From Gliomastix tumulicola (lineage: Eukaryota > Ascomycota > Sordariomycetes > Hypocreales > Bionectriaceae): a stretch of 64,000 nucleotides of DNA. Each line of letters opens with the position of its first letter. The first letter of the stretch is position 1. The notes beneath the pieces are model-generated. The model searched no databases. It had not been told where the DNA came from and saw only the letters and a program-made list of their open reading frames with translations. This document shows, piece by piece, positions 30,755 to 40,249 of this stretch. The DNA lies in assembly GCA_001599755.1 (NCBI GenBank), contig BCHX01000010.1:99067-163066 (forward strand), written 5' to 3'. A program made the position numbers and the translations under genes.

Positions 30755-31931
30755 GCTTGTGCGCAAGACTGGCAGTGCGATCACAGTGCAAGACTTAAAT
30801 GTTAACAGATGAGCGAAGTATTACGGTGAGCAGCCTTATGGATAGCTAGGGCTATCTATATGTTAGCTAAGTAATGACTGATGTATATATATGACCTCAT
30901 GGAGCGACATATACTGGAGCAACAGAGCACGAGACAACGCCAAGCGGCGACGCTGGGGAGACTGATGCACCGAACCGATGTGTGGAAGAAAGTGGACATC
31001 CACCAACCAATCATAAGTCTGTGTCTGGCATTTTCAGAGAGATTTGGAACGAAATTTGTACAGATAAGACGTTATGATTGGCTGGCTGCTTGCCCCACAC
31101 AATGACGAGCGTAGGTAGACAGCGAAACGAGGTTCACCCGGCCTACTCGGATACAGTATATGTAAAATATAGAAGCTGATGCACCTCTATGATACTGAGT
31201 TGTGTCTGGGCTTCATCACTCTACTGAAAGGCAGCATGCAGGTCATCCAAGCCAAAATAGCCACGAAAGGAGGTAGGGAATACCCGCGCCACTTTGCTTC
31301 TCTCCAAGATGGCCTGTTAGTTTGCGGTTGGCGGAGAGGAAAGTGAAAGACGATGCCGACATCAGCCATGACATGGCAATGGTACGGGGGCGCCCGGATT
31401 TGTTAGCTGGGCAAACACGACGCATGGCTTGTCAGGGGCGCAGAGTGCCAACTCGCATTGGAACACGAGCTGTGCGTGCGCCTTCGCTCCGGCTCCATCG
31501 CCGGTCGCATCACAGAAATGAGCCATAGCTGCTGTGACGACGACACAGTGCATAGGCGCACGAGCAGCCAGCATCCACGTCACGTCCTGAGCATGTGGTA
31601 AAACACGCTACCAGCGCGTCTTTCCACCTAGCTTACTACTTCACCTCCCTACAGCGCGCAATAGCACACTTCACAGCAGCCTCCAAAGGACTGCCTATTA
31701 CATAATCACTCAATTCAATTTGAACCAAATCAATTCCGATTCTTGCTCTTAAAGAATTAATCACATCAATTCTTGATCACGAGGAACCAATCGTGATTGT
31801 TCCAGAATCGAATCGGGTTGACAGAGCGCTATTGTACAGTATAGTAGTACGCCTTGTACAGTAGGCAATGGCACAGTGACCCCCACTTGTCCGTGAAGTG
31901 CGTCGCAAGCTTCGCCTCTGCTCAGCCAGTA
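30755..31931. other. No recognisable gene
   Basis: Short ORFs only. Around 31700-31810 there are AATCAATT/ATTGATT-rich stretches, and near 31845-31865 a TTGTACAGTAGG string like the element end at 4787, but no complete element can be drawn. Confidence 0.4.
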
Positions 31932-33581
31932 CTAGCTCCCCTGCGTTCCTAGAAGCCCATCAAGCACGTTCCTCCGCCACCACTGCAGATAGATATCCCT
32001 TATCCAGGCGGCGATCTCGCGCAAGCCTGCGACGACCTTATACGCATTCTGCAGGCTCTGCGTGTTGCCAAACTCCCAATCCGCCCATAGAACTGTCCGT
32101 TCACCCTCGCGCGTGGACAGAACCAAAGACCACTTGTGGCCCTGGACAGTGATGCCAGGAATGAAGGGCAGCTCGCGGACACGCGCCTCGGCCAGGTTTG
32201 CTATGTCGATCTGCTCCTGCGCTGAGGGTGGCTCTCCAAAGGTATTCTCGCTCCCTCCAAGGTGATGTACAGCGTCGCTGGACGTGTTCTCGCGGCGTAA
32301 GGCTCGAATCGAGATAAGCACGGCTCGTTGTAATGACGCCCATTGCGCCGCAAGCCACACAGCCATCTGAAGGTTCGCCCGCTCTTGCTCCTTGCCAGGC
32401 TTCTTCGTCTCGATGCTCAGCATGATGGGATGGAGCCGCACAGGGTTGAAGTCGGTGTGGTTGACCGTTAGCGTCGGCATCTCGCGGCTCAAAAGCCGGA
32501 GTGCATGCTGCTGCCGCAGTCTCTGCTCATCGTCTTCGTCGCCGTCGTGCGCGTTAGTATCGTAGTAAACACAAAAGTCAACCATCTTACCGGACGCGTG
32601 CCGCGGAAGGAATTCGGGGTTCACCCTCGCCGTGGTGCAAGGCGCAAAGTTGAGAGGACAGTCTGTAAGAGCGCGGGACGACTGCGGCCGGCGGAAGATA
32701 GACGACAGTATAAGGTGATGGACCTCCATGTTCCAGCCTAGCTCGTCCTGGTCAGTCGTCTGGCAATGCATAGCCATTTCGCGGATGTGCGAGACCTCTT
32801 CCCGGGTAGGAATACGGCCGGGCAAGGTGTCTGGCTCTTCAGGGGCCTTGAAGGAATGTCTCCATCTCCACGCTGGGTCCCTGGAAGTCGATAGCGGGCC
32901 GCCCGCAGTAACAGCAGCGGTACTTCCCAAAATATCGTCCCGTCGTGACGCAGGCAGAATGCCCGTTCCGTTCTGCACATCCTGCAGTATGGAAAGGATC
33001 TCTCCCGCCGCTTCGGGTGCCGTGTCGATGTCGAGTGCGCGTACGTCGAGTCCGTCGTCGGCAAGACTGAGGTTCACCAGCTGCTTCTTAGGAGACAGCG
33101 AGCGGGACGACACCTCTGAACGGGAGCCGGATGTGTTTGAATGGGACCGAGAGGAATGATCAATATTCACGCTGCGCGTGTCATGGCTGACGGCTCGTGA
33201 TGAGGCTCGTGGGGTCCGGTCGCTTAAGTCAGGTGCCGGTGCTGTCGCCAACCGCTGTCTCTTCGGAGTCGGTGTCACGTCTGCATCCATTGTTGTGGAC
33301 GCTAACGAGGGTGGTGGACTCGATAGCTGGATATTCGCTTGTGCTCGAGTCGTGTGTCGCCGGTGTTCGGAATGAAGGTTATGCTGGCGCTTCAACAGTT
33401 TTGAAGGTGACGCGGGTCGTGGCAGAGATACTGCAGGAAGCAGAGACGTCGCGAAGGAGTCGTCGTCACGACGGTACTCGTCGCCAAGGAGGTGCTCGTC
33501 GCCAAGGAGGTGCTCGTCGTCAGAGAGGTCCTCGTGACTTGGTAGGCGCTTGAGCCAGTCTGTGATGGCCTGCGAGGGCAT
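31932..33581 (-). CDS. PD-(D/E)XK nuclease-like domain protein (intact, single exon)
   Basis: A 549-residue uninterrupted frame of the same fungal family as the gene at 5.0 kb. The N-terminus AITDWLKRL is followed by tandem DEHLLG units (residues 21-37), a disordered Ser/Arg-rich region with SLSPKKQL, and a helical middle (EEVSHIREMAMHCQ). The catalytic-type residues are Asp335 (KMVDFCVYY) and Glu391/Lys393 (LSIETKKPGKEQERA). The end has FIPGITVQGHKWSLVL, ERTVLWADW and WIRDIYLQWW. Unlike the copy at 5.0 kb there is no intron before the core. It is the best-preserved copy in the window. The biochemical role is unknown; nuclease activity is only suggested by the motif. Confidence 0.8.
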   Translation of the reverse strand: MPSQAITDWLKRLPSHEDLSDDEHLLGDEHLLGDEYRRDDDSFATSLLPAVSLPRPASPSKLLKRQHNLHSEHRRHTTRAQANIQLSSPPPSLASTTMDADVTPTPKRQRLATAPAPDLSDRTPRASSRAVSHDTRSVNIDHSSRSHSNTSGSRSEVSSRSLSPKKQLVNLSLADDGLDVRALDIDTAPEAAGEILSILQDVQNGTGILPASRRDDILGSTAAVTAGGPLSTSRDPAWRWRHSFKAPEEPDTLPGRIPTREEVSHIREMAMHCQTTDQDELGWNMEVHHLILSSIFRRPQSSRALTDCPLNFAPCTTARVNPEFLPRHASGKMVDFCVYYDTNAHDGDEDDEQRLRQQHALRLLSREMPTLTVNHTDFNPVRLHPIMLSIETKKPGKEQERANLQMAVWLAAQWASLQRAVLISIRALRRENTSSDAVHHLGGSENTFGEPPSAQEQIDIANLAEARVRELPFIPGITVQGHKWSLVLSTREGERTVLWADWEFGNTQSLQNAYKVVAGLREIAAWIRDIYLQWWRRNVLDGLLGTQGS

Positions 33582-33789
33582 CGTAAGGGCACCGTGCTAC
33601 GCTGTCGAAACAATTCAAGCTTGATACTTTGCTCATGCGCAGGTGTTATAAATGGCGCACGCGTCGAAGTTAAGGTGGGTATATTCGTTGCCACAGTGAT
33701 TATTATGACATCACATGATAAGCTCTCGACTCCAACATCAAGGCACCCATTCTTTACCTACCCTGTACCCAACACCAAGCTCCCCGGAC

Positions 33790-36050
33790 AACTCGGTCTG
33801 GGCGGTCCGGGTACGCCGACACGACGTGGCCACGCTCTGCTTCGGTGACTCAGTCGAGGCCACGGTCGCGGAGGCGACAAGGAAGATTGACGAGCTGGTC
33901 GCGTGGGGGGCGGCCAATGGTATTGCCTTTGACCCGGATAAGACCGAGGCGATGCACTTCTCGAGGCTCCCTACGAGGGAGGCGCCTGCGATACGACACG
34001 GCGACCAGGAAAAGCGACCGGAGAAGGCACTACGGTGGCTCGGGATCTGGCTCGACCCTACTCTGTCTTTCAAGACACATGTCGGGAAGTGGATGGCCAA
34101 GGCCCGGGCGGTGGCGTACCACCTGAAAGGGCTCACGAACACGAAGCACGGACCGCTCCCCGCTGCTGTGCGGCAGGCTGTCCAGGCATGCGTCGTCCCC
34201 GTCCTGCTCCATGGAGCAGAGGCGTGGTATCCGGGCATGACCTGCCCGTCGTGGGCGCAACCGTCCAAAGAAGTGTCATCGAGAATTAAGGGGCTGATCC
34301 AGAGGATGGACGCATGTCTGCGCCAGGCCATCCGGGCCATCCTACCGGTATGGATCACGACTCCGGTCGCTGCTCTCCACCGGGAGAGCGGCATCCCTCC
34401 GGTGATGCAGCTACTCGAGGCGGCCCGTCTACGCTTCTCGGCCCGCCTCAAAGGCCTCGATGCGGCGCACCCACTTGCGGTGCGCACTCGGCCGGCCGAA
34501 GCGCCGGTCTTTCACGACTTGATCAAGCGACGATACCAACCCTCACCCAGGGAGTTCCGAACCCGCCTTCGGCGAACGGACGAGCTGCTGGCAAGCTGCA
34601 AGCGGCCGGCCCTACTTCAGGAAACACACAACAGCGACAAAGAACCTCTTCAGTCGGCATCGAAGGAAGAGACCGCCGCGGGCTTCCAGCGCTGGCTGCA
34701 AGACCTACCACCAAACACTCTGGTCGTCTACCCGGACGGCTCGAGGTCAGAAGAAGGCGCAGCTGGATACGGCCTCGCGGTCTACCAGGACGGTGAACCA
34801 GTCGACCGGGGCTGCGGCCGTCTCGGGCCGGCCGAAGTGTTTGACGCCGAAGCGACGGGCGCGCTCCGGGGCCTGCAAGCGGCCCTCTCGGTGCCACACA
34901 GCCCCGACTTGCAGTTCGTGGTCTGCCTCGACAACATCGCAGCAGCCTCCTGCCTAGGCGGGAAGCCCTCAGACTCCTCCCAGGACGACTTTGTCGAGTT
35001 CCAGGCCCTCGCCGAAGCACACGGCGCCACAAGTGTCCGCTGGGTGCCCGGCCACGCCAAGATCCCCGGCAACGAAGAAGCCGACGGGCTAGCGAAGGCG
35101 GGCTGTCTCCAGCCAGCGCCAGCCGACGCTCTTCCGACCCTGGCCTATATTCGCCGAACTGCGAGGCAGCGGCCGAAAGACGCCTTTGCCGCCTGGTGGA
35201 GGGAGTCGGCCCCCGAACAATACAAACCGCTGGATCTGCCGGCGACGACACGCTGCCCGCCGGAGCTCGCACTCCCGCGGCGTCCGCTGCATCACCTCCT
35301 GGCGGCTCGGTCGCGACATGGTGACTACGCAGACTACCACGAACGCCTTGACCATGTCGATGCACAGATACTGTGCTCGTGCGGACGACGCAAGGCACCA
35401 GATCACATCTTTTACTGCCGCAAGGTGCCGCCGCGCTGGCGGATCAGACTGGGAACAAGACCTCCGAAGGCGGTGCACCGCGCACTCGGCAAGCATTTTA
35501 CCGAATTCACCAAGGTAGCGAGAGACAGCGCCTTCTTTGAGAAGGTCTGTCGTCGCTACTAGCCACAAACCTCTACTAACACAGACGTGACACACCCATG
35601 CGCAACTGCGCAGCCACCTCCCCATTTCCTTCTTCCTCCCCCTCGCCCTGCACTTCCACTCCTTTGTTCACCTTCTCTCTCACTATCATCTCTCACGCGT
35701 GCGAAGCCCTGGCAGCATGGAGGAGCGTCCGCACCTCGCTACTGGCTTGGACCGCGTACGAGCCTCCCTAGCGGCCGATGTAGAGGTCCCACTAGGACCA
35801 GCAGCGTGACAGACTCCGCTCTGCGCCTGGATAACCTGCTGACGGGCGGCAGGTTTCGACGATGGGCGCCTTTGAGCCGACGATATGCTGGATAGTGTTT
35901 ACAGTCACCATTTTGTAAAGCTGAACCCTCGGTTTACTTGTGGAGTAGTAGCTAGAAACGGTAGCTCAGCACGTTCTGTGCCCCTACAGGGGACCTGAGC
36001 GGCCAGATGCCGCTGGACGGAAAATATACAAACAAACAAACAAACAAACA
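33790..36050 (+). mobile_element. LINE 3' half (RT end, RNase H, 3' UTR and ACAA tail)
   Basis: A 5'-truncated Tad1/I-like LINE. It enters at the end of reverse transcriptase, runs through RNase H to the ORF2 stop (35560-35562), and has a 3' UTR of about 450 bp ending GCTGGACGGAAAATATACAAA followed by (ACAA)n to about 36050. The 3' UTR holds a small hairpin, CCCCTACAGGGG, near 35980. The copy at 57292-58640 shares the same coding and 3' UTR sequence and a similar tail. 5' truncation is the normal LINE insertion product. No target duplication was recognised. Confidence 0.85.
33811..35562 (+). pseudogene. LINE ORF2 C-terminal part: RT end and RNase H
   Basis: The open frame begins at 33715, but LINE homology starts near 33790-33811. 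At 33812 the DNA reads TAC GCC GAC, then two extra bases, then GAC GTG GCC; the conserved YADD catalytic motif seems to be split by a 2-bp insertion (inferred). Downstream are FDPDKTEAMHFSR, KALRWLGIWLDPTLSFKTHV and VVPVLLHGAEAWYPG of the RT thumb. RNase H follows: VVYPDGSRSEEGAAGYG, DAEATGALRGLQAA, VCLDNIAAA and WVPGHAKIPGNEEADGLAKA, giving the D-E-D-D residues. The C-terminal Cys/His-type knuckle CSCGRRKAPDHIFYC is also present. From 33825 onward the frame is uninterrupted. Confidence 0.85.
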
Positions 36051-36496
36051 TAAGGGACGAGAAATGAGAAAACAAATTGTTGAGAAGCTTATCAAGAGCC
36101 TAGAGTATCCAGAACTATTGCTTTTATATATTTTATCGCAGGTTGTCGGTCTAGTTTGAGGCGGTATATACCCAGTAGTAGTTCTAGCTTGGTTATTATC
36201 CAGAGGAAAAGGTCATGTGACTGGATCCAAAATATCTGACAGTAACTGGTGTCATGAGTGGCTGGCTATCTTGCCCCGCCTGTTATGTGTCACGATTCTA
36301 TTGTAAGGTCGTAAGCTGTGCTCCTATTTATTTCCTAATCTGCCCAGTCAGCTTTATCAATATTTAAGCTTTATGAGGACAATCAAACAACGATCAAACT
36401 TCGCCTACCTTGGTGTCGCCCCATCATCATGGATATCTCTAATATCTCTAAGAAGCATACATTTCCATCACCGCCACGCAGGCCAGATGGCGCTGG
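36051..36496. other. Upstream region of the HET gene
   Basis: AT-rich spacer after the LINE tail. A second frame from ATG 36429 (MDISNISKKHTFPSPPRRPD) overlaps the HET start and could be an alternative N-terminus, but it ends at about 36671 without joining the HET frame. Confidence 0.4.
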
Positions 36497-38452
36497 ATGG
36501 TCTGGGCTCTGGAACAGACTTTACCACAGACTTATCACACCCGGCCGCGTCCCCATCGACATACTTCGCTTCGCCAATTTCGCGACAAGGAAGCGCCGCG
36601 GCAGTCAAGAGAGACCTCGCCCGCGCTCACACAGAGCAGCATTGGCTCGAGCCGCTCCTCGTCGCCCATAGGTGAACGCACTTATAATTTCAGACCTCTT
36701 CGCAAGGGAGAGATTAGGTTGATCTGCCTGTATCCCGTCCGGAAGACCATCATCAAGTGCGACATTATGCACGTCACGTTGGAGAATCCCCCACCGTACG
36801 TAGCTATCTCGTACGAGTGGGTGGATCCAGGAGAGAAAAGGGGAATTATGGTGGCAGGCATTCCTATACAAGTGTCAGTGAGCTTGCGCGATGCCCTCAA
36901 AGCAGTGGAGAAAAGTAACTCTTATGTCTTGGTCTGGGCCGATGCACTTGCGATAGATCAACAGAACAGAGAGGAGCGCGCGCAGCAGGTTCAGCTCATG
37001 GCTAGTATCTACTCCAAAGCGAGGTCTGTTGCCATATGGCTAGGTCCAGAAATCGATGATAGCCCTATGGCAATCTACTTCATGGAGTATATTGGTGAGC
37101 TAGCCCAATATCCACAACACCTAGCCTCCTGCCTATCCTCGAGCAATGCCGCCAATTATCTCCTTGCTGTTGTCGCACTATTTGAGCGGCGCTACTGGAA
37201 TCGGCTTTGGGTCGTCCAGGAAGTGCTCAACGCGCGCGAACTCCGGGTCTACTGCGGAGAAACAAATGTGGCCTTTAATGTCTATCAAACAGCGTCGTAC
37301 CGCTTCAATCGCCTTCGAATGGACATTCCCGATCTAGGAAAAGTCGAAGAGAGCAACTACACTACTATCTCGACAAATCAGCTCAGCCCGAATCAAGTGC
37401 TGATACACCATGGACCCGCGAGTCTCCTTGACATGCGATCGTTTGTCAATCAACGAGAAGGCGCTTTGCTGGAGCTCCTCTGCGCTTGTCGAAGAAAATT
37501 CTCTTCAGATCCCCGAGACAAGGTGTACGGCCTTCTCGGCGTTCTTCACCCAAAAATTCGCAGGGAGTTCTCTCCAAACTACGACCTCGCGGTGAAGGAA
37601 GTATACTCTCATATCGTCGAATATCTCCTGAAGACTACGAGGCGTCTTGATGTACTCTGCGAATCAATTCATTTTCCGCCACACATCAGCTCAGCCAATC
37701 TCCCCTCTTTCGTTCCTGATTGGTCATATATGCCTCATATAACATCCCTAAGGAGGAAATATCGCTTCTCGGCGTCCGGTTCAGAAGCAGCGCTATATCA
37801 ATTTCGAGATGAAAGACTCAACAAGCTAGAAATATCTGCTATCTACCTCGACACAGTCAGCATCAAGGGCATGGCTGTAGGCACAATGTGCAACCTAGGA
37901 GACTATCTCATGGCTTTCCTACATTGGAGAGCGCTTTTGCTGGGCAATATCTTCCGTGAGCCTGATGGCGTCTGGCATATCATGCACGAGAAGTTCGCCA
38001 CCACACTGTCGCTTGGGCAGGTCCCATCAACGAATGCGACGAATATTCGATGGCAGGCTGTTTGCTACAGCATCTTCGGTCATTTAATTCGCGAGCGTCT
38101 GCCGTACATTCAACTAGATGATCACTTAGCGAAGTATCTACAAATGAATGTTGGCATCGAGCCAAACCAGCGATGGTCATTCTTGCAGAAACATTTTGCA
38201 GAGATGATGATGGGGCGATGCTTTTTTATCACACATAGCAAGAATCTCGGTATGGACACTGGCTTCATGCTGCCTGGAGATAAGGTAGTCATCCCATTGG
38301 GATGCTCAACGCCCATCCTCTTGAGACAAGAAATTGCTCCTAACGAGTATCGATACGTTGGTGACGTATATATCCATGGCTTTATGCATGGTGAAGGAAT
38401 TTCTCAGTGGAACTCGGGAAAACGAAGTGTCAGCACATTCGTTCTTCACTGA
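36497..38452 (+). CDS. HET domain protein (heterokaryon incompatibility)
   Basis: A 651-residue uninterrupted frame with a complete HET domain, the TIR-like effector domain that triggers cell death after fusion of genetically different fungal cells. Conserved blocks: YVAISYEWVDPGEKRGI (about residues 101-117), VSLRDALKAVEKSNSYVLVW, ADALAIDQQNREERAQQVQL, YSKARSVAIWLGPE and RRYWNRLWVVQEVLNARELR. The C-terminal part has SDPRDKVYGLLGVL, LPSFVPDWSYMPH and the closing GDKVVIPLGCSTPILLR and YVGDVYIHGFMHGEG, as in full-length HET proteins. The start at 36497 is the first ATG of the frame; residues 1-60 are Arg/Ser/Pro-rich. No introns and no stops, so it may be functional. Confidence 0.85.
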   Translation: MVWALEQTLPQTYHTRPRPHRHTSLRQFRDKEAPRQSRETSPALTQSSIGSSRSSSPIGERTYNFRPLRKGEIRLICLYPVRKTIIKCDIMHVTLENPPPYVAISYEWVDPGEKRGIMVAGIPIQVSVSLRDALKAVEKSNSYVLVWADALAIDQQNREERAQQVQLMASIYSKARSVAIWLGPEIDDSPMAIYFMEYIGELAQYPQHLASCLSSSNAANYLLAVVALFERRYWNRLWVVQEVLNARELRVYCGETNVAFNVYQTASYRFNRLRMDIPDLGKVEESNYTTISTNQLSPNQVLIHHGPASLLDMRSFVNQREGALLELLCACRRKFSSDPRDKVYGLLGVLHPKIRREFSPNYDLAVKEVYSHIVEYLLKTTRRLDVLCESIHFPPHISSANLPSFVPDWSYMPHITSLRRKYRFSASGSEAALYQFRDERLNKLEISAIYLDTVSIKGMAVGTMCNLGDYLMAFLHWRALLLGNIFREPDGVWHIMHEKFATTLSLGQVPSTNATNIRWQAVCYSIFGHLIRERLPYIQLDDHLAKYLQMNVGIEPNQRWSFLQKHFAEMMMGRCFFITHSKNLGMDTGFMLPGDKVVIPLGCSTPILLRQEIAPNEYRYVGDVYIHGFMHGEGISQWNSGKRSVSTFVLH

Positions 38453-39743
38453 AAGCAACGTGCAACCAAGAATTCATGGTCGGAAACATGAATGGAGTTT
38501 GATGATTTGAACTTATGGTCTAAGTTCAAGATGTGTTTGTGCGGATAACAAATAGGTACCTTCTTCTTCACTAGATGATTTGATTTTCAAGCACAGTATT
38601 CATAAGCTTCTCCTGGCGAGATCGTTCCTCTTCAGGGAACTCTAAGTAATCACAGTCTTCCCTCGCCTTCCCAAACCAAAGCTTTACATCCTTCTCATCA
38701 TAGCATACCATGTGAAGTCGGAAACTCGACACTGTGGTCCTCTAGATGATCGTTCAGATTTGTCACCTGCGACAGCCATGGCGACCTGCCTTCCATGCTC
38801 CGAGAATCGGTATCTCGACTTGGAATGGGAGTCAAGGCAAATAATATGTTCCCAGACACCTCATCCCAACCAACTGGAGGGAGGTCGGTAATCTGTTTCA
38901 AAGGCACTTCTTAATAGTGAAATGTCAAACTATGCTCAGAAAAAGGCCGTGTGTATAATGTCTGACCAAATGTTGATCCTTATCAAGACTCGCCTTGCGT
39001 TATTGCTAGACTCTCTAATCCGTTTCTTTGTTCTATGTAGTCGCCAAGTTTTCTCAACGCAGCTGAAACGCATGATAACGCCAGTTGCCTACAGCGTGAC
39101 CACCTCACGCGCAAGTTTCTGGCCAATGGGCAACCTCGATGATATTAAGTGACACATACATGAGCTGCAGCGATTTAGAAGAAGGCAAGTGATTGGAGCT
39201 CTTATCTTGAGAGGTTGTTTCCAGTGTAACGTAAAAGAGTAAGACTGGATTAATGCCGCACCTTGCTGCTGATGTTACGACCTGATCACAAGGTCGACGG
39301 ATTACAGGACTGAGAGGGTTCGTTGAACAACAGGTCCAGCTCTATCGCCGTAAGCCGGCGCAGCAAAAAGCTTCTAGCCATGATTCTTGAGGACTTAGTC
39401 GTAACGAAGGGACTAGGCTGGATGACAAAAATACGCTCTGAATCGCGTGTTGGTGATGATCCGGATTGAGGGGAATGGCAATCGGACGAAAGTGAGGGAA
39501 ATTGTGACGGCACCCAACGTACGCATGTGAGCCTGGCGAATGTGCATGAATGTGATTTCTGACTGCCACCTGACTTGGGCGGACCAATCAATGTTGAATG
39601 ATAACACTGACGCCGTCGGTTCTTGTCATTACGAACTGGCAATTGATAGGCGGGCCGAACCACTTTACTACGGAGCCGTCTTAGGGCCGTGGTCGGGCAA
39701 TCGAACATTCCATTGCCACTGCTATGCGGTTTGTCCCTTCTAA
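38453..39743. other. No recognisable gene
   Basis: About 1.3 kb with short ORFs. A minus-strand ORF at 38698-38907 (LPPVGWDEVSGNILFALTP) looks protein-like but is too short to assign. The complementary ORFs at 39286-40023 match no family. Confidence 0.4.
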
Positions 39744-40249
39744 GTGATGGCTGGTTGTCGCCCCTATGTATCCTCCCAGCCATCTGGACGAATCGCTCAA
39801 AACACGGCTGTGTTCTATCCGCGTCGCCGTCTGTATTGTTGCAATCAGCTTCAATGTTGGTCAGAGGGCCAGGACTGTCCTCCAGCAGGCAGCTCGTTTT
39901 CCGCGAAACCCGGTAGCAGCGATATGACAAGCACGGCACTCTCACCCCACGCTTGGGACCACGAGCTTCACTACGGGGATGGTGATGAAAACGCCCAGTA
40001 CAACTTATTTGCGACGTGGCCAAACAGCTATTTCAGCACTCTTCCTCGGCCGCATGGCAATTGCGGAGTCGATGAGCCTTATTGGGAATTGCGGCAGTCG
40101 CGAACTTTTCTAGATGACTGCTTCCGTGGCCATAGCGCGCGACGGTTATTCACCCCTGTGGCTCCAGGGCCCGATAGGCTTGAGAGGGAGCGCTTGCGGG
40201 AACAGGCCATTTCAGACGATGCTGTGCCACGCGTAAAAGCTCGGTCCGT
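39744..40249 (+). other. Unrecognised ORF ending at the hAT insertion site
   Basis: The open frame from about 39744 to the hAT end contains sequence such as DHELHYGDGDENAQYNLFAT and DEPYWELRQSRTFLDDCF. I recognise no family. Beyond the transposon (42975-43232) an 85-codon frame (FQSALDLDNLLALEPARQ..., Pro/Ser-rich, stop near 43230) continues from the target site. Removing the element and one target copy leaves that frame open across the junction in a neighbouring phase. So the hAT may have landed in an ORF, now frameshifted. Confidence 0.35.
40242..40249 (+). repeat. Target-site duplication, left copy (CGGTCCGT)
   Basis: Eight bases immediately outside the left TIR of the hAT element; identical to 42967-42974. 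Eight base pairs is the standard hAT duplication length. Confidence 0.9.

Noticed and set aside
34523..35398. Minus-strand ORF of 291 residues, Arg/Ser/Pro-rich
   Set aside because: Antisense of the LINE RNase H region, where high GC keeps all frames open.
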